Shown here: positions 1-5,389 of the stretch, in pieces
Position numbering within the stretch: the stretch's first letter is position 1
How the letters are laid out: each line of letters starts with the position of its first letter
NCBI GenBank assembly: GCA_030147305.1
Contig: JASLAE010000380.1
Location: 1-5,389 of the forward strand
Length of the DNA: 5,389 bases
Direction of reading: 5' to 3'
Source: Cesiribacter sp.
GTDB lineage: Bacteria > Bacteroidota > Bacteroidia > Cytophagales > Cyclobacteriaceae
Notes under the pieces: generated by a model
The model's database searches: none
Seen by the model: the letters and a program-made list of their open reading frames with translations, nothing else
Told to the model about the DNA's origin: nothing
Program-made: the position numbers and the translations under genes

Positions 1-413
1 CCCAAATCATAGATTACAAAATAGAAACAGCCAGCCACCAGGAGAACTGGACAGCTAACTGGGATGCACTGCAGTCACTTTCAGCCAGCGTCAGTAAAGA
101 AGGCCTTATCTTGATCACGGATCTGGACAGCCAGGAGTGTACGTATGCACTGACAAGATTTATGGGAGAATTAGAACCCGCCATGCTGAAGGATGCATTA
201 CTAATTGCCATTACTCCTTTTTCTGAAGATTCCCTTAACTGGAAAAGAGCCTTGCCTTATTTGTCAGCCATGAAAGCCATACCTATTAGAAAGGGGATTG
301 TTTACATCCCGGAACTGATCATAAGTCATCAGCTGGGGAAACTGACTGTTGCCCAATGTGAAAGATATATTTGTGCATACATTAGTAATATGATTGAGGA
401 GGAACTGGCATAA
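1..413 (+). CDS. Uncharacterised protein, C-terminal part only (5' end outside window)
   Basis: The frame is open from base 3 to the TAA at 411-413, so about 136 C-terminal residues are visible and the true start lies to the left of the window. A TTG at 111 is an in-frame leucine (context GLILITDLDS), not a likely start. The visible part has no signal peptide or membrane segment. It looks like a soluble alpha/beta protein, with a hydrophobic strand (LILITDL) and helices near the end (LTVAQCERYICAYISNMIEE). Trp residues occur in an N-terminal ENWTANWDAL stretch and in LNWKRALPYL. I do not recognise the family. It is the only plus-strand gene here and converges on the minus-strand gene ending at 436, with 22 bases between them. 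Coding status is well supported by the long open frame and balanced composition; function is unknown. Confidence 0.72.
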   Translation, partial: QIIDYKIETASHQENWTANWDALQSLSASVSKEGLILITDLDSQECTYALTRFMGELEPAMLKDALLIAITPFSEDSLNWKRALPYLSAMKAIPIRKGIVYIPELIISHQLGKLTVAQCERYICAYISNMIEEELA

Positions 414-435
414 GCTTATTGATGCTGCCGTTCTC

Positions 436-1014
436 CTATTCTTCCTTTATTTCACGCCAGATGCCTAAGGCATTGTCGCGGGCATAGATTTCTGCTGACT
501 TAATTTGCATTACAAATTCTATATAGGCTTCTTCATCGATATGCACCTGGACATCGGGCTTCTCTCCCGTACCCCTATAGAGATCCTTTTCTCTTTTATG
601 CATTTCTTTCCAGGTCTTAGGTCGTAACATGGTTCCTCCTGGAAAACAGCCAGTGCGGATCAGATAATTATTGAGGGTATCTGCTCCTTGTACTACCCAG
701 CAATACATTATCCTGGAATCTGGATTATCTATTTCCGTTGGACCAAAAGAAGAAACAGGGATTACCATTGCCTTCGGATGCTTCAACAACCATGCATGAA
801 TCAGGCTGTCTGCATTGGAAGAACGTGGCGTTCTGAAAAAGCCACTGCCCAGTAAGCAGTAAATAGTTTGACTACCCTCGGTGCCGCTTGTTCCAAAGAT
901 TGATTGAAAGTTAACCGCTGCCAGCGGCAGATGCCGGCTAACAGACACTTGCTGCGCCTGAACAACTTGTCCTTTCAGCATCAACAAGCTAATGAGTAGA
1001 AATATACTTCTCAT
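436..1014 (-). CDS. Secreted protein with weak similarity to staphylococcal nuclease-like (SNase) domains
   Basis: This is a predicted exported protein of 192 residues. I place the start at the ATG at 1014-1012 because it begins a classical signal peptide (MRSIFLLISLLMLKGQVVQA, likely cut before QQ) and lies 10 bases after AAGGAG. Longer in-frame starts exist at 1041 and 1023. The 1041 start overlaps the preceding gene by 10 bases, and the 1023 ATG sits only 1 base from the AAGGAG. The second half recalls the end of SNase folds: a strand pair with an Arg (SRIMYCWVV, about 99-108), then LNNYLIRTGCFPGG (114-127), and a closing helix AEIYARDNALGIW (174-186), like the family's A...LGIW ending. 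The acidic and Arg residues of the nuclease active site cannot be assigned with confidence, so activity is doubtful. The first half is not recognisable. The gene is probably the last of a three-gene unit behind the DUF1963 gene. Confidence 0.82.
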   Translation of the reverse strand: MRSIFLLISLLMLKGQVVQAQQVSVSRHLPLAAVNFQSIFGTSGTEGSQTIYCLLGSGFFRTPRSSNADSLIHAWLLKHPKAMVIPVSSFGPTEIDNPDSRIMYCWVVQGADTLNNYLIRTGCFPGGTMLRPKTWKEMHKREKDLYRGTGEKPDVQVHIDEEAYIEFVMQIKSAEIYARDNALGIWREIKEE

Positions 1015-1024
1015 TGCAGCCATA

Positions 1025-1030
1025 CTCCTT
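1025..1030 (-). promoter_or_regulatory. Shine-Dalgarno AAGGAG that decides the start at 1014
   Basis: The minus strand reads AAAAGGAGT just after the stop of the DUF1963 gene. It is 10 bases upstream of the ATG at 1014, only 1 base from the ATG at 1023, and inside the coding frame of the longer form starting at 1041. It is the clearest ribosome binding site in the window and favours the 1014 start, which also leaves a clean signal peptide. Confidence 0.5.
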
Positions 1031-1031
1031 T

Positions 1032-1934
1032 TCAATAGCATTGCAAACTAAACCAACTACGATCCCAACACTGCTCCAGCAGGTCCTGCTTTCTGATCCA
1101 AAAGAATAGTCTTCCGGCATCTCCCCACATCATATCACAGCGTTCGTTACTATCTATCTGCAGTAGTAGACGCCATTGATGTGCATTTGCTTCAAGTCCT
1201 TTGGCTCTGGGATCCCTGTAGCCCGAAGGATTGCCACAGTACAGTCCGTTGGTCACCAGCTCACACTCCAACTCCATTTCGTTCTGAATGGAATCGGCGT
1301 AGCCAAGCATTTTGTTGATTTCTCCATCAGTGCACACCGCTTCATAAAATACCTCCTCTTCCTCTTCTGTAAGGAAATCTATTTTTCCGCTTTCCATAGA
1401 AGGGAGACTGATTTCCAGTCGGGGCGATAAGGCAGCTGCTTTATACCTGGCATCCCCACTCAAGGCTTCTGGATAGGGTACTCGGCTCATAGCAGCGCTA
1501 TCTCCGTTCCAATAGAGCACTTTAAACTTTTGCTTATCCTTTGGATCAAAGCCCCAGGCATCCTGCTCAGCATTATAGAAGAAGTACAACATGCCACTCT
1601 GTGGCAATAATTCTTCCGTATCATATGAAGCTACATCCCCCAGATTGATCTGTGCGATGAAGGAAAGTGGCTTTACTTTTTCAACATTATTTCTCTTTGA
1701 AAAGAAGTACAGCACTTTTTCTTTTTCCTGCTCCACTACCGTTTCCGTTGGCCATGCTAAAGCAGCTGGCAAATCTGGTCGCCCACCTATTTTACTTTGC
1801 CCTACCAGCATTTGGTCTTCGTCTACTGGCTGCAATTGAAGGCCAATACATTTACGGAGTAAGGGCTCAAAATTGGGTATATGATGCTGGAGATTATTTG
1901 CCTCCAAACGATCATACAGCGCTTGCTTTATCAT
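1032..1934 (-). CDS. YwqG/DUF1963 family protein
   Basis: This 300-residue cytoplasmic protein carries the hallmark sequence of the DUF1963 (YwqG) family. SKIGGRPDLP is at 47-56, followed by AWP. PLSFIAQINL is at 89-98, LLPQSGMLYFFY at 109-120, and KMLGYADSIQ at 208-217. The C-terminal block at 254-284 has RLLLQIDS and a WGDAGRLFFWI strand. The length matches usual family members. No biochemical function is established for the family. There is no signal peptide. An in-frame TTG at 1997 would add 21 residues (PGPVNLTPRN...) and overlap the upstream gene by 22 bases. I prefer the ATG at 1934, where family-like sequence begins and which leaves 41 bases after the upstream stop, though no clear ribosome site precedes either. 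The close spacing on both sides suggests co-transcription with its neighbours. Family assignment is confident; the exact start is less so. Confidence 0.92.
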   Translation of the reverse strand: MIKQALYDRLEANNLQHHIPNFEPLLRKCIGLQLQPVDEDQMLVGQSKIGGRPDLPAALAWPTETVVEQEKEKVLYFFSKRNNVEKVKPLSFIAQINLGDVASYDTEELLPQSGMLYFFYNAEQDAWGFDPKDKQKFKVLYWNGDSAAMSRVPYPEALSGDARYKAAALSPRLEISLPSMESGKIDFLTEEEEEVFYEAVCTDGEINKMLGYADSIQNEMELECELVTNGLYCGNPSGYRDPRAKGLEANAHQWRLLLQIDSNERCDMMWGDAGRLFFWIRKQDLLEQCWDRSWFSLQCY

Positions 1935-1975
1935 ATTCTTATAGTCAGCTAAAGAGAAAGAAGTATTTCTTGGGG

Positions 1976-2299
1976 TTAAATTAACAGGTCCTGGCAATTT
2001 ACGCCGAGCAGCTGTATGAGCTCACATTTTACGTCTAAAATAAACGCTGTCTCCTCGGTATCGAAATCAAAGCTATCCCAGTCGTCTAAATAAGCCTGTA
2101 TTTTAGACTGGTATTGATTTAAAGGCAAATCATCCTGTAGCAGGCCCTGCAGAAAATCAGCAAAGTCCTTTACAGCCTGATCCATTTGCTTCTGCACTTC
2201 TGCTGATGATGGTAGCAGCCCCCGACGCTCCCATTCCTCTGGCGGAAAGTTATCTCTAACAGCGTATTGCTGGAGTTGCGCTTGTATTTCCTTGTTCAT
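1976..2299 (-). CDS. Small acidic protein of unknown function
   Basis: This 107-residue protein begins with ATG at 2299 and has no signal peptide or membrane segment. It is acidic and predicted to be largely helical. An N-terminal segment (MNKEIQAQLQQYAV) is followed by NFPPEEWERRGLLPSS (18-33), then a helix with EVQKQMDQAVKDFADFLQGL, and an acidic DSFDFDTEETAFILDVKCEL (75-94). The pattern FPPEEW..RGL..S and the DTEE.xFI.D segment recall small Bacteroidota proteins grouped as DUF4844. This is from memory and uncertain. No function is known to me. It is probably the first gene of a unit with the DUF1963 gene and the SNase-like gene. Its upstream region (2300-2401) carries TATCTAGTCATACC at 2326-2313 on the minus strand, a motif partly shared with two other genes here, but no clear Shine-Dalgarno sequence. 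Confidence 0.8.
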   Translation of the reverse strand: MNKEIQAQLQQYAVRDNFPPEEWERRGLLPSSAEVQKQMDQAVKDFADFLQGLLQDDLPLNQYQSKIQAYLDDWDSFDFDTEETAFILDVKCELIQLLGVNCQDLLI

Positions 2300-2401
2300 G
2301 CTAATGGCTAACGGTATGACTAGATAACTACTATAAAGTAGCTGTTTTTACGCTCTTAACACATGCAGACCCAGGTAGGCATCCACACTAATCCTTTAAG
2401 A

Positions 2402-2692
2402 CTACCCCTGCATAAAAAGAACTACTAAGGCTGAACACACAAGTAAATGAATCCATATGACTAACTTATTAGGTTCACCGCCCCTAAAGCGTTGGATAAG
2501 ATTATAGATAAGCAAAACAAAGCTTACAACAGGCAGGACGAATAAAATCAAAAAACCTGGTCCGGGTGTACATGGTCCACTTGGGACCAGCCTGTTTAAA
2601 ATGAAGAAGGCGAGTATAGAGAGCACATAACCTACTGTAGCAGGAATAGCATTTTTGAATTCATCTTTTAACCTGACTGTTTCTCTTGTCAT
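2402..2692 (-). CDS. Small three-helix membrane protein of unknown function
   Basis: This is a 96-residue predicted inner-membrane protein. A charged N-terminus (MTRETVRLKDEFKN) leads into three hydrophobic segments at roughly 16-34 (PATVGYVLSILAFFILNRL), 46-65 (GFLILFVLPVVSFVLLIYNL) and 77-94 (LVIWIHLLVCSALVVLFM). The first loop is short and rich in Pro, Gly and Cys (VPSGPCTPGPG). The second is positively charged (QRFRGGEPNK), which suggests it faces the cytoplasm. Similar small proteins with an SGPC...PG loop are, from memory, common in Bacteroidota genomes, but I know of no assigned role. The start is the ATG at 2692, with no strong ribosome site. It lies 61 bases behind the secreted-protein gene on the same strand, so co-transcription is possible. 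It is separated by 102 bases from the next gene downstream. Confidence 0.75.
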   Translation of the reverse strand: MTRETVRLKDEFKNAIPATVGYVLSILAFFILNRLVPSGPCTPGPGFLILFVLPVVSFVLLIYNLIQRFRGGEPNKLVIWIHLLVCSALVVLFMQG

Positions 2693-2753
2693 AAATCTGT
2701 ATTAATAAGCAGGATATATTCAAAGAAGCGAGTGTTTATTAACAGAGTGTCCT

Positions 2754-3377
2754 TTAATTATCATAGGGGTCCATGATGCTGGTTGGTTGATGTCCCTGCT
2801 CTTTGATTAGCTGGCGCCTGTTAAAACTACCACTAAATTCATCCGAATAAACCTTCTCCATCTTCCCAACTGACAGCTCAAACCTGAACATTGCCTGATG
2901 CTTACCTGACAGACACGGGGCTGTAAAATCCCAGTACTGTCCTGGCTTAATAAAAACAGAATGATAGCTGTTGCCACACCAGCTGCTTGGCAAATATTCT
3001 ACATCCTGCCATTGATTGTTGTAAAAAACCTGCCTTTTCAGATTTAGGCGGCTATCCTGCGCCTCCAGTGAAACTGTAGCGTCAGTGTTATTCACCAGGA
3101 ATACTTTAAAACCCTTGATTCCTTTTTCAAACTCCGCCAGTGAATCGATTTTTACGATCAACTGTAATCTGGAGGGCTTGGCCAGCTGTCTGATCCTTTC
3201 ATTGATGATCATTGGGGTATTGGTATCTTCGTAAAATCCACCCAGCGCGGTAGAATCCTCCTGGCTGGTTCCGGCATAAAAATAGCCCCGCAGTTTGTAT
3301 CTCACGTTCAGACATTCTTGTGCCTGCAGGGGAAGGGTCGCTAAAAGCAGGACGATGGTCAGCATAGCCTCTTTCAT
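2754..3377 (-). CDS. Secreted protein of unknown function, probably beta-sandwich
   Basis: This 207-residue exported protein starts at the ATG at 3377. Its signal peptide is MKEAMLTIVLLLATLPLQAQ, with likely cleavage around residue 19, and there is no lipobox. The mature part alternates short beta-strand-like segments: QLIVKID (72-78), GFKVFLVNNTDATVSLEAQDSRL (89-111), QVFYNNQWQDVEYLP (116-130), VFIKPGQYWDFTAP (141-154) and AMFRFELSVG (162-171). A distinctive central segment, SSWCGNSYHSV (131-141), and the Cys at 155 may form a disulfide. The layout fits an immunoglobulin-like or C2-like sandwich. That is inference from the strand pattern; I do not recognise a named family. The last ~25 residues are polar and likely disordered. 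The minus-strand leader contains TGTTTAGTCATACC at 3405-3392, similar to the leader of the gene at 2299. Confidence 0.8.
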   Translation of the reverse strand: MKEAMLTIVLLLATLPLQAQECLNVRYKLRGYFYAGTSQEDSTALGGFYEDTNTPMIINERIRQLAKPSRLQLIVKIDSLAEFEKGIKGFKVFLVNNTDATVSLEAQDSRLNLKRQVFYNNQWQDVEYLPSSWCGNSYHSVFIKPGQYWDFTAPCLSGKHQAMFRFELSVGKMEKVYSDEFSGSFNRRQLIKEQGHQPTSIMDPYDN

Positions 3378-3443
3378 AGCAGTTAATTTTTGGTATGACT
3401 AAACAATGAATAAGATATAACGGTATGAATATAAGTTAATTGT

Positions 3444-3680
3444 TTAAGACCTTCTAAACACCGCCACAGCCGGAGCAGCTACAACCTGAACAGCCACTAT
3501 CGTCTGCCATACCACAGCAAGAATCATGGCTCTTGCTATTGCCAATCTATTGGAATCTCTCCTGGTGAAACTTCTACCATCAATCCTAGCCACCATGTAC
3601 ATGTTTGGTAATACACAACGGTCCTGCGAGGTCTCATAAACTCGCAATCTTGCATCCAGCTCATCGAATTTCATACTCAC
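3444..3680 (-). pseudogene. Thg1-like tRNA(His) guanylyltransferase, N-terminal remnant
   Basis: Thg1 enzymes add a nucleotide to the 5' end of tRNA in the 3'-5' direction, in the cytoplasm. The first ~40 residues here match the start of bacterial Thg1-like proteins: MKFDELDARLRVYET, then CVLPNMYMVARIDGRSFTR, including the family's RIDGRSF signature that begins the catalytic palm domain. After Arg40 (codon 3563-3561) the match stops abruptly. The expected continuation (LTKE...FEAPFDERFRD..., with the later metal-binding and TESDE segments) is absent. The frame instead runs through 38 unrelated residues to the TAA at 3446-3444. Full-length Thg1 is roughly 240-260 residues, so most of the enzyme is missing and the remnant cannot be active. 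The trailing bases belong to the end of another gene read in the wrong frame. The leader has TATCTAGTC at 3705-3697. I am confident of the Thg1 origin. Whether a 78-residue peptide is still made is unknown. Confidence 0.8.
3454..3546 (-). pseudogene. 3' remnant of a gene encoding a Cys/Gly/Ser-rich C-terminal tail
   Basis: In a frame different from the Thg1 remnant, the minus strand is open from 3546 to the TAG at 3456-3454. It encodes IGNSKSHDSCCG followed by MADDSGCSGCSCSGCGGV, which contains six Cys in 22 residues. This composition is not expected from out-of-frame reading of ordinary coding DNA. It looks like the Cys/Gly-rich tail seen at the C-terminus of some bacterial membrane proteins, for example those of the TIGR04222 type; that comparison is from memory. 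A TAG at 3549-3547 closes the frame just upstream, and there is no start except the ATG at 3510, which would give only 18 residues. I infer the surviving 3' end of a gene that once lay downstream of thg1 on the same strand. An independent Cys-rich micropeptide starting at 3510 is possible but unsupported by any ribosome site. Confidence 0.5.
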
Positions 3681-3767
3681 AAAATTTTAAGACTAGATAT
3701 AGCCTTTTGTGTGAGCGCATTGCTTTAAGTCATCAAATATCAGCCTGAAAAATCTTGCCAGCAGTTC

Positions 3768-4706
3768 TTATAAACTTCCAGACTCCGGAAAGTTAATCCA
3801 ATGCGTATTCGGTTTTGAAGTTGGCTGATAATAAGCTGTATCGCCTGTTTCTATAACTTTAGCAATTTGTTGCCAGGTCTCATAGGTGCTGGGTCTATTA
3901 TTTTCCCACTCCTCCTGATCAACTTGCCTGTTCCGCTCCTCCTGTTTTCGGCTTAAAGCTGCAAATTCCTCAAAAGACATATCCTTTACTGGAGATGAAA
4001 ACTGCTTATTGAGCTCATATGCCTGCCTAAGCTGCCTATCCGTCATTGGCTCATTTTTTAGCATGTGAAAATCTTTGTGATACCACTCGTCCAAAACCAT
4101 AATCTTTTTGAGGTCCTTAGGTATACTTTTATATAGCTCTTCATCAGTTGCTCTGAAAAGAGAGGCATGCTCAATAATAAGAAGTCTGGCAGCTTCTTCA
4201 ATGCCTATTTCCCCTGGCTGATATTCCTTAAGCTCTATTCCGGCATTTTCATAATCTGATTTGTTATGGCTGAGGGGCACCTGCTTTCCCCGAACGAGCC
4301 AATACTTTGTATCCTGCTTTATAGATTCACCGTCTATTGTCTCCATGAACTGATCATAATCAACAGGACTTACAAAGTAGTAGTTGGTAGTTCTGTCGTT
4401 TTCAACTTCCAGGTTGTGGAGGCAATTTCCATAATAATAAATCTCTAAATCGATTCCTCCAGCTCTGGGATTATAGCCTAACCTTTCAATGGCAATCGCC
4501 CATAGATCATTCTTCCGAAATATATTCAACCTACTATCTATCAAATAAGAATATGCATGTCCCAGCGGCACAAAATGGTGATAGTATCCATCGTTGGAAT
4601 TGTCCATTAGCTCTAAAAATTCACTATTAGAAAACATGTGCCTTCGATTTAAATAAACTAGTAGCAGAGGTACTGCAACAAATACCAGAACCAGCCTCTT
4701 CTTCAT
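3768..4706 (-). CDS. Membrane-anchored or secreted protein of unknown function (DUF7003-like)
   Basis: This 312-residue protein starts at the ATG at 4706. Residues 4-19 (RLVLVFVAVPLLLVYL), flanked by KKR before and NRR after, form a signal-anchor or signal peptide without a lipobox, so the rest is probably outside the cytoplasm. The soluble part has striking, conserved-looking blocks: FLELMDNSNDGYYHHFVPLGHAY (30-52), LWAIAIERLGYNPRAG (68-83), DLEIYYYGNCL (86-96), LFRATDEELYKSIPKDLKKI (183-202) and VLDEWYHKDF (204-213). From memory these resemble a Bacteroidota family annotated DUF7003, with no known function; the name should be checked. A charged helix at about 243-275 (FEEFAALSRKQEERNRQVDQ) may form a short coiled coil. 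The His, Asp and Glu density (HHF, EWYHKDF) could suit metal binding, but no catalytic motif is recognisable. It follows the Fic gene by 34 bases and may share its transcript. Confidence 0.8.
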   Translation of the reverse strand: MKKRLVLVFVAVPLLLVYLNRRHMFSNSEFLELMDNSNDGYYHHFVPLGHAYSYLIDSRLNIFRKNDLWAIAIERLGYNPRAGGIDLEIYYYGNCLHNLEVENDRTTNYYFVSPVDYDQFMETIDGESIKQDTKYWLVRGKQVPLSHNKSDYENAGIELKEYQPGEIGIEEAARLLIIEHASLFRATDEELYKSIPKDLKKIMVLDEWYHKDFHMLKNEPMTDRQLRQAYELNKQFSSPVKDMSFEEFAALSRKQEERNRQVDQEEWENNRPSTYETWQQIAKVIETGDTAYYQPTSKPNTHWINFPESGSL

Positions 4707-4740
4707 GCTGTGCCTGTTAAATATATGAATTAGCCATTTC

Positions 4741-5389
4741 TTATAAATTCTTAGAGCCTACAACATCTTCAAGATTCAGCTCATAGCGCGTACTTCGCCC
4801 ACCTCCTGCAGGAACAAATATTCCCTTCTCTGCCAGGTCCTGCAAATCGCGGGTTGCTGTGGCTTTGGAAGCTTGGGTAATGGCGATCCATTTTCGGGCA
4901 TTCATGCCTCCTTCAAAACCATCTGGACCCGCCTCCAGCATGCGCTGGATGGCTTTGAGTTGTCGGTCATTTAGCTGGCTTTGGAACCGATCAAAGAATT
5001 TTGTTTTCTGTAGACTAAAGTCAATCAGTTTTTCTGCCTGCTCCTGAGCCTCAAGGGTCGTGGCAACAAAATAGTTGATCCAGCTACTGATCTCATTGTC
5101 CCGCTGCGCTTCCTGAAGGGCTTTGTAGTAGGCTTTTTTATTGGCTTCTATGGCTCGCGATAAGCTTAGCAGGAGTGGCTGTTTAACACTCTGCGCCAAT
5201 GCCTTTTCGGCTATAGCTCTTCCAATCCGCCCATTACCATCTTCAAAGGGATGTATGGTCTCGAAATACAAATGTGCTATGGCTGCGCGAATAACAGGCT
5301 TCTTTATTTCCTTTGGACCTCCAGGACCCGTATGGTTAAACCACTCAATAAAACGCATCATTTCTCCTGGCACCCGATCGGAAGGAGGT
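4741..5389 (-). CDS. Fic family protein, 5' end outside window
   Basis: Fic-domain enzymes usually transfer AMP from ATP to hydroxyl side chains of target proteins. The catalytic signature HPFEDGNGRIGR is intact at 5253-5218, with the catalytic His, the Asp/Glu position for the metal, and the anion-binding GNGR. Visible coding covers about 215 residues. A GTG at 5373 is not the start: the frame continues to the window edge as PPSDRV, which fits the usual PP....VP..M approach to the Fic domain. The C-terminal ~65 residues form a winged helix-turn-helix, with LNDRQLKAIQRML, then ATATRDLQDLAEKGIF as the recognition region and GGGRSTRYEL as the wing. This is typical of Fic proteins thought to bind DNA, possibly at their own promoter. 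The inhibitory (S/T)xxxE(G/N) helix would lie in the missing N-terminal part, so autoinhibition cannot be judged. The stop is the TAA at 4743-4741. Confidence 0.95.
   Translation of the reverse strand, partial: PPSDRVPGEMMRFIEWFNHTGPGGPKEIKKPVIRAAIAHLYFETIHPFEDGNGRIGRAIAEKALAQSVKQPLLLSLSRAIEANKKAYYKALQEAQRDNEISSWINYFVATTLEAQEQAEKLIDFSLQKTKFFDRFQSQLNDRQLKAIQRMLEAGPDGFEGGMNARKWIAITQASKATATRDLQDLAEKGIFVPAGGGRSTRYELNLEDVVGSKNL

Noticed and set aside
14..211. Minus-strand open frame opposite the left-edge gene
   Set aside because: It is short, has no domain, and lies opposite a longer frame open to the window edge that has more protein-like composition.
408..425. Palindrome ATAAGCTTAT (410-419), with flanking GCAT/ATGC, at the convergent gene ends
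   Set aside because: It is short, has no T-run on either strand, and overlaps the stop codon of the left gene. It is not a convincing terminator.
1176..1984. Plus-strand open frames at 1176-1430, 1591-1839 and 1667-1984
   Set aside because: They lie antisense to the DUF1963 gene, whose family motifs prove the minus strand is coding. Their translations have low-complexity or Cys/Phe-rich composition and no recognisable domain.
2328..2341. Inverted repeat CTACT-ATAA-AGTAG followed by a T-run on the plus strand, terminator-like
   Set aside because: The stem is only 5 AT-rich base pairs, and no plus-strand gene ends there. For the minus-strand transcript the T-run is on the wrong side.
3549..3572. 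Continuation of Thg1 in another frame (GAG AGA TTC = ERF, as in the family's DERFRD)
   Set aside because: Only three residues match before a TAG, and the roughly 13 residues between SFTR and ERF in real Thg1 proteins are missing. Probably chance at the junction.
4266..5047. Plus-strand open frames at 4266-4448 and 4859-5047
   Set aside because: They are antisense to the 312-residue gene and the Fic gene, with no ribosome site or recognisable sequence.
5371..5373. GTG as the start of the Fic gene
   Set aside because: The frame stays open to the window edge with PPSDRV, typical internal Fic sequence, so the gene is cut by the window rather than starting here.

Overview
The window reads as a piece of a Bacteroidota chromosome, most likely from the Chitinophagaceae or a close relative. 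The evidence is the protein families (small secreted proteins, a YwqG/DUF1963 protein, a Fic protein with a C-terminal winged helix, a Thg1-type protein start), the moderate GC content by eye, and mostly absent Shine-Dalgarno sequences. I see no rRNA, tRNA, insertion sequence, CRISPR array or phage gene.

Layout. On the left edge, the 3' end of one plus-strand gene of unknown function stops at 413. Everything else lies on the minus strand and is described here in transcription order, from right to left. A Fic-domain gene enters from the right edge (5389-4741, 5' end missing). It is followed after 34 bases by a membrane-anchored 312-residue protein of unknown function (4706-3768). Next comes a broken locus (3680-3444): the first ~40 codons of a Thg1-like tRNA(His) guanylyltransferase, running directly into the last ~30 codons of a different, Cys/Gly-rich gene in another frame. 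Then come a secreted 207-residue protein (3377-2754), a three-helix membrane protein (2692-2402), a small acidic soluble protein (2299-1976), a DUF1963/YwqG protein (1934-1032) and a secreted protein with weak resemblance to staphylococcal nuclease (1014-436). The last of these meets the left-edge gene tail to tail.

The three genes at 2299-436 are tightly spaced and probably co-transcribed. The Fic gene and its downstream neighbour may form another unit. No metabolic pathway links these genes. The region looks like accessory sequence made of lineage-restricted genes, with one clear deletion scar.

The most interesting signal is that scar at about 3561-3546. An intact thg1 start and an intact Cys-rich gene end on the same strand are joined with the intervening sequence missing. 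A second, weaker signal is a short shared leader motif (TAGTC, extended to 9-10 bases in pairs) 16-19 bases before the start codons of three separate genes.
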